NCBI GenBank assembly: GCA_022266195.1
Contig: WHVY01000003.1
Coordinates: 11,780,001 to 11,844,000, forward strand
DNA: 64,000 nt
Origin: Tetranychus cinnabarinus
Taxonomy: Eukaryota > Arthropoda > Arachnida > Trombidiformes > Tetranychidae
Direction of reading: 5' to 3'
How positions within the stretch are numbered: the first letter of the stretch is position 1; each line of letters starts with the position of its first letter. Below the pieces are notes generated by a model. It saw nothing but the letters and a program-made list of their open reading frames with translations. It was not told the DNA's origin and did no database searches. The position numbers and the translations under genes were made by a program. Positions 39,124 to 51,600 of this stretch are shown here, one piece after another.

Positions 39124-41623
39124 TATCCACTTGCGAACCGGGTAAGATTGTAAAAAACGTCTCTTTTTATTCCTAAAATAGAAGAGACAATTTGAACAAC
39201 AATTAGAAAACATGTCACCGACGTATAAAATATAAACGGAGAATGGCATTTCTCAATATTATGGTATTAATCATAACCCAAAACTGAGGTACGAAACACA
39301 GCTAGTCATCAAATTGCACACACTCTTGCTTACGGAGAAATGAAAAAGGAAAAACAGTAAAATATTGAATAGACAATATAATAAATCCCAGGTGAATCTG
39401 ATTGACTGTTCGTTCTATTAATGGGCATGAGAGTGACATTCAAGTACACCTTGAAAATAAATAACTATATAAAAGGATGTATATATTATGGATATGTTTA
39501 TATGACTAAGATATTTATCTCCAACCATGGTTTACAATCCCAAATCGTAATAATTGGAAAGGCTAACAGTTAAAGACAAGAAGCAATTTATAACACAATC
39601 ACAGACCAGAAAAATACATTAAAGCCGAGTGAATAGATAGATGAACATAGAGACAGAATAGGAGACACACCAGATTGGTGATGTTGTGGATGAATATTAT
39701 GACTTAGGTATATAAAATAACTTAATTACTTTAAATAAAGAAGATATATTTAATATCCTTGGAACAGTAAAAAGATGGTTTAATACACAATTTCATCGGA
39801 TTCTTAATCAAATGGTGTTAACGATAACAGCACAGCACAACAAAAAAAAGAGAAGACAGATTTAAAGCAAACTATTATTGACACATTATGCAAAAGCCAA
39901 AAGAGAAGAAAAAAAGAGATGGTGAAAAGGTTTGAATGTGAGTGAGCTGGATGAGAGCGTGAGAGAAGAAGGAAAAGATAAGGAAAACCATTGGGTGAAC
40001 AAGATTTTGTTACGACTGTAGGTTGTTGTTGTTGTTATGGTAAATACTGGTTAATCAGATGAAAAATACTACACTTGTAGATAAATTGACAATGACAATC
40101 AATTGATACACGCTGAAAGCTGATTAATTAAAACAATCTCAGTGACAGGAAACACAATTGGTTAACCCAAAGTTAACTAAAGCCTTACAACCAAAAAGGA
40201 TTTTACCAGAAGCTTTATTTTCTGGTTATGTTTTACTCCAACATTTTTTAGGTAACTTTGTTTTCACTCTGGTTGATGTGCCATATATTTTTGGATGAAA
40301 AAAATTGATTAATCTAAACACTATATCCTTTGGATCAATTGATCAATCATCATCATGATCAATAACGACATAATTAATTTCTTACCAGAAAATAGGCTAA
40401 CACATGGAGTCTTTTTATGTTGATTTCCCTCTGGTGGACAATAAAGAGGTATATACACAATGACGAAAAAAAGTGGCAAGTATAATAATATTGATAGTCT
40501 ATTAAAATTTGATAATCAAGAGGACGATTATGGTGGTGATGATGATGATGATTATACTGATGATGATGATATGAAAAAAATTAATTTACAAGTTCAACAA
40601 ACTCACAGTTAGATATGTTTATATGAGAAACATGATGTGAAAGAAATTTTCAAACCAAATGGAGTACATAGAGTGGTGATGCTGTAGCAGAAGGTTACAA
40701 GCTAACTCTCGTTAGTTTTTCCGTTTACTTCTCTTTCTCTCTTCCTCTCTCGGGCTCGTTCCGTGTCTCCCTTTCATCTTCATAACCTCTTCTTTCATCA
40801 TCATCATCATCATCATCATCCTTTATATTAAGCAAAATTCAAACCTGTTTCAAGTTAGTTAAAAATTGTGGATAAGTCGTTTACCGTGTGTTGTCCAAGC
40901 AACAGGTCTGACTTTGAACAACCATCATTTTTCATGATGAACAACATTCTGATGCTCATCTTCATATTCATGATAATTTGTAATATATGTAAATAGATAA
41001 TTCAATAGATAAAATAGTTTAAGAATCAACATTCAATAATTGCAACCGAACTGTCAAAGCAACATTTAAGTTTTCATCATTGCTTGTTTACATCAATACT
41101 TGAATATCAACTGTTTAATTTGATGGTCTCTTTTGACAATTTAATGCTAAATAATTTGTTTTCAATTATTTGCATTCAATGTTGGTAGCAAATCAGAATT
41201 GGGTTAAAACCTTCGACAATCATTTATTTCCCAAACAATCTATCGATTCCCTTTTCCCAGCAAATTGATTCTAATGTTAATCTATTTGATTTGAACGCAA
41301 TGCGATCGCAGATATTTTTTCAATTGATAATGAATGATTGAGATTTGCTAAACTGAAAGTTAACCAGGAAGAGCAATAAAATAGAGTAAATAATAAACAG
41401 AATAACTATCAAATTTGATTCCAAATGATTTGATTGACATTTTGATCTATTTTTCTGGAAAAATGTTTACAAAGCATTTTACAAATACAAAGTAATGTTG
41501 GAATAGGATTGCAGACTTAAACGAAAAATTAAACAACAGCAACCTCTAAATTAATGATCAATGAAACAAGACAATAATCAACTTGTTTTATAAGCAAGTT
41601 GAGAGTCATTTATTGATTGAACT
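39124..41623. other. Region upstream of syndapin A, containing a duplicated block
   Basis: The first 780 bp are the 5' flank of syndapin A. From about 39901 to 40975 the sequence matches 54031-55468 in direct orientation. The remainder to 41623 is AT-rich with no gene seen. Confidence 0.5.
39901..40975 (+). repeat. Segmental duplication block 1, direct copy of 54031-55468
   Basis: Shared stretches include ATTTACAAGTTCAACAAACT near 40583 and 55067, then about 100 bp nearly identical (TATATGAGAAACATGATGTG and following), the GGTTATGTTT segment near 40218, and CCGTGTGTTGTCCAAGCAA near 40885. Both copies are on the same strand although the neighbouring syndapin genes are inverted relative to each other. 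Block 1 lacks the palindromic element found in block 2 and contains CAT/TCA microsatellites near 40530-40570 and 40794-40820. Confidence 0.85.
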
Positions 41624-42464
41624 GAACAAAATGAAAGCCTTTTAACTTGACAGTTTATGAACTTGCAATTTCCAGCCATTCGAAGCCATTCAACATTACA
41701 ATCAGATGATAATGTAATTTTTGGATCATTAATAGATTCAATAACACATTTGAATGATGTAAACATGAGACAATACAAAAGGGTTATAAATTGCTACTGA
41801 TACCGGGTAAACGTTGATGACCATTCTTGAATAGCCATTTAACTTCAATAACATGGTGAAAGTTTTTTAATTTTTAGCGTAAAAACAGGTTCTACAAGTG
41901 AAACATGATGATGGCGATGATGATGAGTATGATGATGATGATGATGATGAAAGATGGATGAAAAGACCAGTTGACTCTTCATTTCTCATGAATGAAGTTT
42001 GTAAGCAAACCTAAGTTTATTGAACTTTTTATTAATTTGTGAAGCTTCTCTTCAAAACTCACATGATAATTTCATATCCATTTTTTGTTTTACAAATGTT
42101 CATTATTCAAACAACATTATTATTACTACGATTATAATTATATCCAATTGTATCTATTGTTTATAATAAATAACTGTTAAGCTGAGCACTAAATTATGGA
42201 CTCAAACTGTTCATTTAAACGCCTATGATCTTGAAAGTTAAATACAAAAGACTCATTTGTTGATCCAATAAAATGGCAGAAACATTGAACTATGCATTTA
42301 CATTTAATTTAAATCTGATCATGTTGATGAATGTAATGAATTAGCAACTTTTTTATGATTTGACAGTTAAGCTTTCATTTATTCACTTTGCTTATCAAAA
42401 TTTGAGTAAATTATAATATAAAACTAGGAAAAATATTTATATAACTATTTGATAAATAAGTAAG

Positions 42465-42691
42465 GATAATCCTTATTGATTATTAACACCAGTTATTTGA
42501 TAAAATTTGAAACTTTAACATAAACATTGGATCTACAGTAATTATACGTTTATTTTTACAAAAATTCAGCGCCATCTACTATACTGCCGTAGCCTAATGT
42601 CTACCGTTGGTAGTATAGTTGATGGCGCTATTTCTTCGTAAAAATAAACGTATAATTACTGTACCATAACCGAGTCCTCATGAAACTAAAC
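42465..42691 (-). pseudogene. Broken copy of the last Masquerade-like exon, split by a MITE
   Basis: Aligns to the 3' half of the coding exon at 48579-48746. On the minus strand it keeps the region around the SWGFGCG segment and the downstream VYVKVSNF segment, but has substitutions, two short deletions relative to the intact copy and a 126-bp element inserted between them. The upstream part with the GDGGGPL motif is missing. It cannot encode the protease end; described, not reconstructed. Confidence 0.8.
42536..42661. mobile_element. 126-bp palindromic MITE, TA target duplication (Tc1/mariner type)
   Basis: The element is almost wholly an inverted repeat. Both ends begin CAGTAATTATACGTTTATTT when read inward, and the arms continue with near-matching sequence including GCGCCATC. 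It is flanked by TA at 42534-42535 and 42662-42663. The paralogous copy has a single TA at 48662-48663 with no insert, proving insertion and the TA duplication. No coding capacity. Confidence 0.93.
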
Positions 42692-44488
42692 TGAAACTCT
42701 TCTTGGCTATTCTATTATCATTGGCTGTTCTGGAGCGAATCATTTTTCATAGGAACTACATGTATATTTAGCTAATAGAAATGTAAAACAGCAAATTTCA
42801 AATTCAACATTCTGATGGATTAGGTGATATTACCGGGAATATAACATTGAATCAGTTTACTATATCGATTCAATTTTCGATATATCGAAGTCTTTTTAAA
42901 TTTAAATTGTATTCTTGTTTTGCCATCTCTCATCCATTTTCACAATTAACGCTTTTGTATTTTATTTGTGTGAATTTTTACTTAATTCAAAAAATATGTT
43001 TAGCTTTTAATTTTTAACTTTCACTTTGTCTTTATTATCAGGCTTGAGATACCGCCAGTTAATCCAATTGATCACTTGTTTTGACTTTGCTGCTAAGCCG
43101 ACGCCAAAAGGAACTGGAACTTCTAGACTGAAAGTCTTAAGACTGAATAAAAGGCTATTCCAAGAAATGCTAGGATATTCTTGTGATTGAACCGAGTTAA
43201 TAAGTCAATTTTAGTTTGAAAATTATTTATTGTCTTACCTCAGGCTATTTGCTTTTAGGTACTAATAGTCTTGGACTTGCTGAAGATTTTGTGTTTTGTA
43301 CTCAAAAGCAAATCGATTTGTATTGACAACATTATCACCGATGTGGCCCACTAATGCTTAGCATTTGCCTGTTATTTTAAAAGGCATACCTCATGATCTA
43401 AGATGGCCATTCAAATATTCTGTCCATCAAAAACACTCGCTATATTGTGACAGTTTCCGAATGTCTTGGATAATGGATCAACCAAAAGCTGTTCTGGGCA
43501 CTTGAATCTTATATCCTTGACATCTTGTCTCCTTACATCCTTCGTTTCCTGAAAAGGCGATCATATCGGAAGTAAACTCGAATAAACGAGATGAATCAAT
43601 TATTTACAAGGAATTGAACAGTCAGGAATAGATCAGAATATTCCTGAAAACAAAGATTCTTCTAGATGACCGAAAGCAGTAACTACAAATCGTGTACATA
43701 ATTGAGACACAATTTTATTATATAAATGGTGAATTGTAAGAGGACAACAAACTTATTGAACTATTTAATACATATGTTCATTCCACATTTAATAGTTAAT
43801 CATATAATAAGAAGAAAATAAGACGCATTAGAGTTTAATTGGTTTAAGGAAACGGAAATATCATTGATTATTATGATTAGACATTAATGGATTGAATCTG
43901 GTTTAAATGGTTAAAACCTTTGTTGACTGTGAGTTGAAAAATGACAGAGAAAACAATCCCTTTCAAGGCCACTGAATTTCAGGTCATTTTTTGTTTTCTT
44001 ACCCTCGTCATCTTAGATCATCTGGGATCGTCTTTGATCATCATCATAATCATCTTCATAATCAATTCTCTTCCTTATCATTTCTTAATCAGCATCTTCT
44101 TTTCATCATCACTTAAACTATTCACCCTCCCAATCATTTGATATAATTTACAGTTTTCCTGTCATGTTAATAATGAGAATCATCATTGGCAATCAATTTT
44201 ACCATTTTCTTGTTATAAAAGTTGATTAAAGACATTGTCACTATGAAATGTTTAATGATGATTAGTGGCCTTAAGATGAAGACAACAATGAGACAATTTT
44301 CTGTTATAATTTAATTGCTGTTCGTTTATCCTCACACTCAACAATGAACTAATATTTACTGTCTCTGTGTTTCTTCCTTTCTCATATTGAACGTCGACAC
44401 CCAATCGATGAACACTGCTGTTCAGTGTTAATCTGCAAAACCAAAATCAATAAGAAACGGAATAATTGTTTCTATCCTTTATGCTCAC
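42692..44488. other. Intergenic region between the duplicated Masquerade tail and Kir
   Basis: AT-rich with no convincing gene. A small palindrome lies near 42860-42890 (ATATCGA repeats). The right part should be the 3' UTR of the potassium channel gene. Confidence 0.4.
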
Positions 44489-46105
44489 TCAACTATCATT
44501 AGAATCAGCAAATTTATTCTTATTATGATCTTCAATAGGATTCCAAGAAACTGGTCGTCTTAAACGTTGATGTTGATTCAGCACTTGATTTGCTTGAGTA
44601 CAATATGGTTGCTCTTGTCGTCGCTGTTGCTGTTGCTGATGTCGATTTTGTTGACTTAATTCTTCAGCTGACAGTCTAGGTGTAGATATTTCATAAGTTG
44701 AATCAAATTTACTATAATCAACTCGATATATACCCGATTGCATTCGAAAGTCAATCAACCTTTCAAATCTTCGACCCCAATCGATTTCTTCTGGTAGGTA
44801 TGAAGTTCGTGCCTCTATTGTTTGTCCAGTTGATTCAACAGTCCCTCTTAACATGGCCACAATCTCGAAGTGTCCGTTAGCCAGTGCTTCGGGTCCCATT
44901 GAGTAAAAAGGTGAAGTCTCATCAATAACATGATATATGGTTGCTGGCCAAACAAGAAAAACTGAAGTCCCACAAGAATCAAATGAAACTTTCAATGATT
45001 CATGATAGTAGGGTAAGATTTCGCCCTCGGGAGATATCTTTTTAGATATTAACAAGGCCGAAACAGAGGCACCAATAATGTAGGATCGGGCACGAACATC
45101 ACCAACACGAAATACAAGGCAAAGAGAGCCATCACGAACGTTGACAACTGCATGGCGACTAAAGATCAATGTTTGTGATCTTTTCTTTGGTCGGGAAAGC
45201 TTGGCAAATACAAAGCCAACTACAAAACATTCAATCATTACACCAAAAATAGATTGAAAGCACATGAAAAATATTCCTTCAACGCAATTTTCATGAGGAT
45301 ACCTGTTTCCAAAACCAATAGTGTGTTGGGATTCAAAGGAGAAGAGGAAAGCTGTTATAAATGAGTTTACTCCAATAACACAGCGTTCATGAGGCACATC
45401 GTCACCTAGGTCATCATGAAAATAGGCCACAATGTACCAAATAGAGGCAAAAAGAAGCCACGAAAGGACAAATCCAAGGGTAAATACAAGTAGATTGTAA
45501 CGCCAGCGAAGATCAACCATTGTGGTAAATGTATCTTGAAGATAACGTTGAGATCGCTTCTCAATGTGTTCCTTGCACAGATTGATTCCACCATTTTTCA
45601 GGACAATTCGTTGACGGTGACGTTTCGGTGTTGAAGAACTGAAAAGCTTCCGGAAAAATTTGTTAGAATGGTGATGAGATAATTCTTGAGGGTTAGGTGA
45701 ATATTGAGTGTGATTTAAATGATGATAATATGGATGGTGGTCACTTGAATTGGAAACAAGAAAGGAAGAAGTCGATTGCGATTGTAATGGTGACTGTGGT
45801 TGGTGACTTGATAAGGATAATGATGGTGGAGTTGTTGGCAATAAAGTCTCGAGCAATGTTGCGGTTGGTGGTGTTGATAGAGGCATAAAACCTTTTGGAT
45901 AACCATTGGGTGGTTGAGAGGTTATAGTTGTAGTTGCTAGTATTGATGGTGTTGAGGACAAAGGTGATTTAGCATCGATTATACTTTCATCAATTTCATA
46001 GTCAACTTCTGATCTAATGAGCGAAGCGTCAGATGAATTTTTGACAAAGTCTTTTGTTGCCTTTGAATCACTCATTTTTAACCTTTTGTTGCGTTTACTC
46101 TTCAC
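44489..46105 (-). CDS. Irk: Inward-rectifier potassium channel (Kir/Irk)
   Basis: Two-span potassium channel subunit that sets resting potential or moves potassium in epithelia. Intronless coding region of 538 residues (typical Kir 390-450), because of a 160-residue Ser/Pro/His-rich N-terminal extension. The slide helix and M1 follow RYLQDTFTTMVDLRWRYNLL at about 187-206. The pore helix and filter read FESQHTIGFGNRYP, with TIGFG at 262-266 (GFG instead of the common GYG). M2 contains MIECFVVGFVFAKL; Glu292 is at the rectification-controller position held by Asp172 in Kir2.1. The cytoplasmic domain has RPKKRSQTLIFS, the usual PIP2-contact and beta-sandwich words, and HFEIVAMLRGTVESTGQ. A Gln-rich tail ends the chain. 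The start could also be the internal Met11; an upstream intron cannot be ruled out. Confidence 0.95.
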   Translation of the reverse strand: MKSKRNKRLKMSDSKATKDFVKNSSDASLIRSEVDYEIDESIIDAKSPLSSTPSILATTTITSQPPNGYPKGFMPLSTPPTATLLETLLPTTPPSLSLSSHQPQSPLQSQSTSSFLVSNSSDHHPYYHHLNHTQYSPNPQELSHHHSNKFFRKLFSSSTPKRHRQRIVLKNGGINLCKEHIEKRSQRYLQDTFTTMVDLRWRYNLLVFTLGFVLSWLLFASIWYIVAYFHDDLGDDVPHERCVIGVNSFITAFLFSFESQHTIGFGNRYPHENCVEGIFFMCFQSIFGVMIECFVVGFVFAKLSRPKKRSQTLIFSRHAVVNVRDGSLCLVFRVGDVRARSYIIGASVSALLISKKISPEGEILPYYHESLKVSFDSCGTSVFLVWPATIYHVIDETSPFYSMGPEALANGHFEIVAMLRGTVESTGQTIEARTSYLPEEIDWGRRFERLIDFRMQSGIYRVDYSKFDSTYEISTPRLSAEELSQQNRHQQQQQRRQEQPYCTQANQVLNQHQRLRRPVSWNPIEDHNKNKFADSNDS

Positions 46106-47030
46106 ACAATTATCAAAAAAATGATATTACAGCTGCTAGACAAAAACAAGGAATTGGTTAATTGATAGCATCAAGGATTTTTGGGTAAAAGAGTCGAAAA
46201 AATTGACTTGATACAAAAAATGGTTTGTACCTTTGGGTTGGTTTTTTTATTTAGCTGGGTTTAGGTTTGGGTTTTTTGGTTATCTTGATGATGTAAGCTG
46301 GTCATTAGTATGTTTAACAAAATATCAAACGCATAGACAAAACTTTGACTCAAAGGTAATCAGATAAGGTTTTGAACTGGTGACGAACAAGTTGGTAAAA
46401 TATTTTTTCAAATTTGGATGCAAAAAAGACGTTGCTTTGTAACGGATGTTGAATCAATGTTTTGTTAAGAAAAATTGTTATCGTTATGATCAATTGTTAA
46501 CTAAATAGGAGCAAACAAGTTGATTGTTGGTAAATTACAATGAAATGAGTTAACTTGTTGATTAACAATTGAATGAGACAAGGAAGAAGAAAGAGATGAA
46601 ATAGGCGAAAGAGAGACAAAATACAAAGATGAAAAATATAAAAAAATGGGTAAAGGGAAGAAACCAGATTCTAAGTATTTATCAAATTGTGAACTGATGG
46701 TGATGAAAAAAGGATGATCAAGATGATGTAATTTATTTTAGTTCTGGTTAACAGAAAATTATTGATCCAATTGAGCATCCAATTTAAATTAACTGACAAG
46801 GGAACTATTTCAGTTACCTAACACCGATTTGAATGAATGAGGTGTCATTCGATAGAAGACGATGATTCATGAAAAACTGCCTGGGAAGTGGTTCCGGAGA
46901 TATTTGGATTTGAAACTCGTGCATTTTGATTAAATCATTTTTAAAATTGAAATTAATATCTAATAAGGTCTAGCATAGCTGGTAAAGGAGTAGGTGAAAG
47001 TATGGAGGAAGAGAGTTAAATAAAGAAAAC
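46106..47030. other. 5' flank of the Kir gene
   Basis: AT-rich; probable promoter and 5' UTR of the potassium channel. No coding exon recognised. Confidence 0.4.
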
Positions 47031-47038
47031 ATTTAGGA

Positions 47039-47334
47039 GGTAAGAGTAAGGTTTTACGGACTAAGGCGGGGACTTAAAAATCACACACTTTCGCTAACCA
47101 ATGGTAAAATTAATAATGAATGTTTTTTATCTGAAATTAATGATTAAATAGAATTTTCTCATCTCCTCTTTCGGTATTCATGGATTTGCTGCAATATTAG
47201 TAATTAACAATTAGTTCAATCATGATTATACCTAAGATTAACCTTAGATTTAATTTTAAAAGATTAACCTGATTGGATCTCAATTTAAATGTCCCATGTT
47301 GCCCCTCCTTAGTCCGTAAAACCTTACTCTTACC
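47039..47334. mobile_element. 296-bp MITE with 8-bp target duplication
   Basis: Terminal inverted repeats of about 33 bp with one mismatch start GGTAAGAGTAAGGTTTTACG at both ends. They are flanked by an exact 8-bp direct repeat, ATTTAGGA, at 47031-47038 and 47335-47342. The interior has no long frame. An 8-bp duplication is typical of hAT, P or Merlin-type transposases; which one cannot be told without a related autonomous element. Confidence 0.92.
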
Positions 47335-47733
47335 ATTTAGGATTCTCATTGGGACTCAGGGAAGGGTGAGAAATGATTAAGTAAACATTGCATGTAATAA
47401 TAATTAGAATGGCAGAATTAGTAAAACAAAAATTGCGAAAAGATAACAATGTAACATTTAACGATGAAGTTAATTATGGTGAGGAGAAGTCAGAGTATTT
47501 AATTCTGTCAATCAAATATACATATTGTATGCAAGAAGAGTCCGATTCAGGGGAAGACTGTGTTGATGAGACTTTTTCCGAATTGTATTTCCAGCTCTTA
47601 TACCGCTAATTGATAATTCCTACACTGTTCTCTGAATTTCCCAAGAAACTTGCTCGACCAACTGGACGGTTACTGTTGATTTCATTACTTAACTCGGAAC
47701 AGTTTTTCGACCATAATCTTAGCCTCGAACATC
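47335..47733. other. Spacer between the MITE and the Masquerade 3' flank
   Basis: Contains a plus-strand frame at 47388-47609 (inner ATG near 47409) encoding about 66 hydrophilic residues starting MAELVKQKLRKDNN. It has no recognised family, no splice partners and no other support, so it is noted rather than called. Confidence 0.25.
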
Positions 47734-48691
47734 GAACAAAATGAAAGCCTTTTAACTTGACAGTTTATGAACTTGCAATTTCCAGCCATTCGAAGCCATT
47801 CAACATTGCAATCAGATGATAATGTAATTTTTGGATCATTAATAGATTCAATAACACATTTGAATGATGTAAACATGAGACAAAACAAAGAGTTATAAAT
47901 TGCTACTGATACCGGGTAAGCGTTGATGACCATTCTTGAATAGCCATTTAACTTCAATAAACATGGTGAAAGTTTTTTAATTTTTACCTTAAAAACAGGT
48001 TCTACAAGTGAAACATGATGATGGCGATGATGATGATGATGATGAGTATGATGATGAAAGATGGATGAAAGACCAGTTGACTCTTCATTTCTCATGAATG
48101 AAGTTTGTAAGCAAACCTAAGTTTATTGAACTTTTTATTAATTTGTGAAGCTTCTCTTCAAAACTCACATGATAATTTCATCTCCATTTTTTGTTTTACA
48201 AATGTTCATTATTCAAACAACATTATTATTACTACGATTATAATTATATCCAATTGTATCTATTGTTTATAATAAATAACTGTTAAGCTGAGCACTAAAT
48301 TATGGACACAAACTGTTCATTTAAACGCCTATGATCTTGAAAGTTAAATACAAAAGACTCATTTGTTGATCTAATAAAATGGCAGAAACATTGAACTATG
48401 CATTTACATTTAATTTAAATCTGATCATGTTGATGAATGTAATGAATTAGCAACTTTTTTATTGTTTGACAGTTAAGCTTTCATTTATTCACTTTGCTTT
48501 TCAAAAGTTGAGTAAATTATAATATAAAACTAGGAAAAATATTTATATAACTATTTGATAAATAAGTAAGGATAATCCTCATTGATTATTAACACTAATT
48601 ATTTGATTGATCCAACCAATAAAATTTGAAACTTTAACATAAACCCCTGGAACATTGGATCTACCACAACCGAATCCCCATGAAACTAAAC
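47734..48691 (+). repeat. Masquerade 3' flank and exon end, source copy of the duplication at 41624-42691
   Basis: Direct repeat partner of 41624-42691. It overlaps the last coding exon of the intact Masquerade-like gene, which supports this copy as the parent. It lacks the 126-bp MITE and has a shorter, differently arranged GAT repeat near 48016-48057. Confidence 0.9.
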
Positions 48692-51600
48692 CGGTAAGCT
48701 CGTAGAAACCATCAACTTCACAAACCAAAGGTCCACCTCCGTCGCCCTAAACATTCAAGATTAATTACAATCATTAGTTAATTTCTTGAATTAATCAAAA
48801 CTATCAGACATCAATCAGCAATTAAAACTTACCTGGCAGGCATCATTCCCTTGTTCACCACCAGCACAGAAGCTACTTGTTGGAAGGATAAATGTCTTCT
48901 CTGTAACAGCTTGAATCTTGGTTGCACATTCTTGATCATCCACAACTGGTACTTCGGCCTCTCTTATTTTAAGAGCAATTGGTCCAGCTAAAAATAGAAA
49001 ACTCGAATTTAGTGAAATGAAACAACAATAGTTTAAATTAGGTTCAATTATTACTGAAAAAAACAAACCTTCTTCTCGATAACCGTAACCAGTAACAGTA
49101 CATCGTTGACCTGGCTTACGATTTGATCCTCTGGCAGGCAAACACACCAAACATATTGAATCATTTATCTGAACTGGTGTCTCAATTTTAAGAAGTGCAA
49201 TATCATTATCCAAAGTTACTCCATTATGGTTATGGTGGATATAAGTAGTGCTAACTCGTTGTGTTTGAGCTGATTTACTTTTGATTTGTGCCGATAAATC
49301 ATAATCACCAACTCTAACGTAGATCGATTCACCATTACGAACCAAACTAGAGAAATAAAAATGAGATATTTGATTAGGAATATCGAGTTATTGGAAAAGG
49401 CCAAATGAAAACTCACTTGGTAATGCAATGAGCTGCAGTTAATATCCATTGGGATCCAATCAAAGCTCCGCCACAGATATACTGATTATCGGCATTAATT
49501 AGAGCAACATGCCAACACCATTCACCAGGCAAAGCGTCACTCCCACCGACAATGCGTGGTGACTCTCGACGCTGAGTACCTTTAACGCCACAAGAGTATG
49601 GTGTAGCTTGTCTTGGTGGAACTAATTTGAGATGGAAAATTTAAAATTGTATCAAAAATTAGAAAATATTAAAAGGACATTTAGTGCAAATCAAAAGTGA
49701 ACATTGAACAAATTGAAACGTTTTTTATAAACTTTCTCGGTTTATGAATGTCAAAGTAAACATTTAAACACTTTCGAACGGATTGATCCATGAAAAGTTC
49801 AAGTTGGTTTAAACAATGGAAAATCTTGAATAGCTTCTTCATCCAGAATACAATTGTTGAAGCGTTTTCTATACAATTTCATGTGTTATCAATGATTACT
49901 AATTTTTGTCAAATGATAACGAATGTGTTAAATGTTGCCTTTTAACAGGATTTAATGCTTTTGATAGCGAATTTGTTTGTCCGTAAAAATGAAATGAAAG
50001 AGAAACGTCGATGAAAAGGTGAAAAGATTTACTCGCTCGAGATGGTCTAATGGAAATTAAGATCCGGATCAAAACAAAAATAGTTTTCAATTTAGTTGCA
50101 TTAAATGTCAATGTCAGGTTTAAAAATGTGATGAATCCTAATTGGGTCATTGATTTAAAGTGATATTACTTTCGGGAATTTATAGCAATGCCTTTAACTT
50201 ACGTTTTATTGGAGGTAAAATTACTGTTGGACTTGTAGATGAGCTTGCTTCATCAAGAGATGATGAATTTGTTTTTGAAGGAATTGATGGTTTCCAAACA
50301 CCGTTATTAGCCTTGATGTTTGCCTCGTAAGTTTGAATATCATTTAAAGCCGCACAACAAATTTGCCCCTGTTTGGCGCAAAAGAATTTAGGATAAATGG
50401 CATTCCCACCGAAACATGTGAAGCGAAAAATGGGTGCAATACAAGGACCAGGACAGAATGGAACACCTCCAGGAAAACCTGAACTAGGATTAGATGACTG
50501 TGATGGTGAACTTTCCGGTAACGGAATAACTTCCATTTCAGCAGGACTTGTTTCTGAAACAGGAGGTTCAGGTTGAACAGATGATGAACTAGGAAATCCA
50601 GAAGTATCCACATCTTCAGGGTTAGACGGTGCAGAGGGAGGAATAGGACCTGGCATAGGTTGTTTCGGGGGTGGCATTGGTTGGGGAGGGGAAAGTGATG
50701 GAGCTGGTGATGGAATTTGGGGTTTACGATTCGGTATGAAGAGGGCAAAGTTGATTGGTGGTGGACGTGATTGAGGTGGAGGATAGCCTACTGGTGGTCT
50801 AAGACCTTGGTTCAGTGGGATATTTGGCCTTTGGAATAACTGAATGTTAGGTGGTCCTGAGAGACCTGGTGGAGGTGGACCATGAGGGTAATTGTTCATG
50901 GGTGGATGTGCAGGAATACGTAGAGGACCTGGAGAAAGGCCATTGAATAAGGGAGGTGGACGTTCATTGATGGGACGATCGTCTTGGAAATGGCAACAAA
51001 TGGTTCCTGACATACAATTAGATGTTTTCAACACTAGTTCAGATGGACGCGTACAAACTCCACTCAAAAAAGTTGGAATGCATGTTCCTGAACATTCAGG
51101 GATTGGAGATGGGGTTGTTGCCACTTCTCGGTTGATACAACAGGTACCTCCATTGGCGCATACTTTACTAGAATCTGATTCATCGCAAAGTAAACTAAAT
51201 AAGGGACTAACACAGGTTCCATCACATGTATTCTCGTCTGAAGTTGGTGAATCTTGATTTTTTACGGACTCTGAGACATTGACTGCAGCTGATCCTAAGC
51301 TGCTTTCGGTCGATGTAGTCGAACCCTGCGTTGTTGTTATAGACTCAGTTGTAGATAAGTTTGATAAATTAGAGTTAGATGTTGATCCATCAAAAAGAGC
51401 CGCTGCTGAAGTAGAGACTGTTGATGGTGTGGATGAAGTTGGTACTGTTGACACAGATGTATGAAGAGGAGATATTGATGATGGCAATGGAGGTGACTTG
51501 ACAATTGTAGAAGAGATTGGATATTGAGATAATGATGAGTTACGATTAGGAATAAATGCCGTCGTCAAATTGTTTGAATCCTTTTCCGATTGAAGGCAGC

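Larger units (their letters stand above)
41624..42691 (+). repeat. Duplicated 3' end and downstream flank of the Masquerade-like gene (copy 1)
   Basis: Direct repeat of 47734-48691, starting at GAACAAAATGAAAGCC in both and ending in GAAACTAAAC. The copies are close to identical over long stretches. This copy carries a 126-bp palindromic insertion at 42536-42661 and small deletions. It includes a broken piece of the last coding exon of the protease homologue. Confidence 0.9.

Noticed and set aside
47685..48095. 136-codon minus-strand frame downstream of mas, partly shared with 41578-41778
   Set aside because: The two copies are nearly identical DNA, so shared translation proves nothing; the start is a His run from a GAT repeat and it lies in the mas 3' flank.
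50892..51464. Plus-strand open frames opposite the mas linker region
   Set aside because: Antisense shadows of the Pro/Ser/Thr-rich linker with no independent support.
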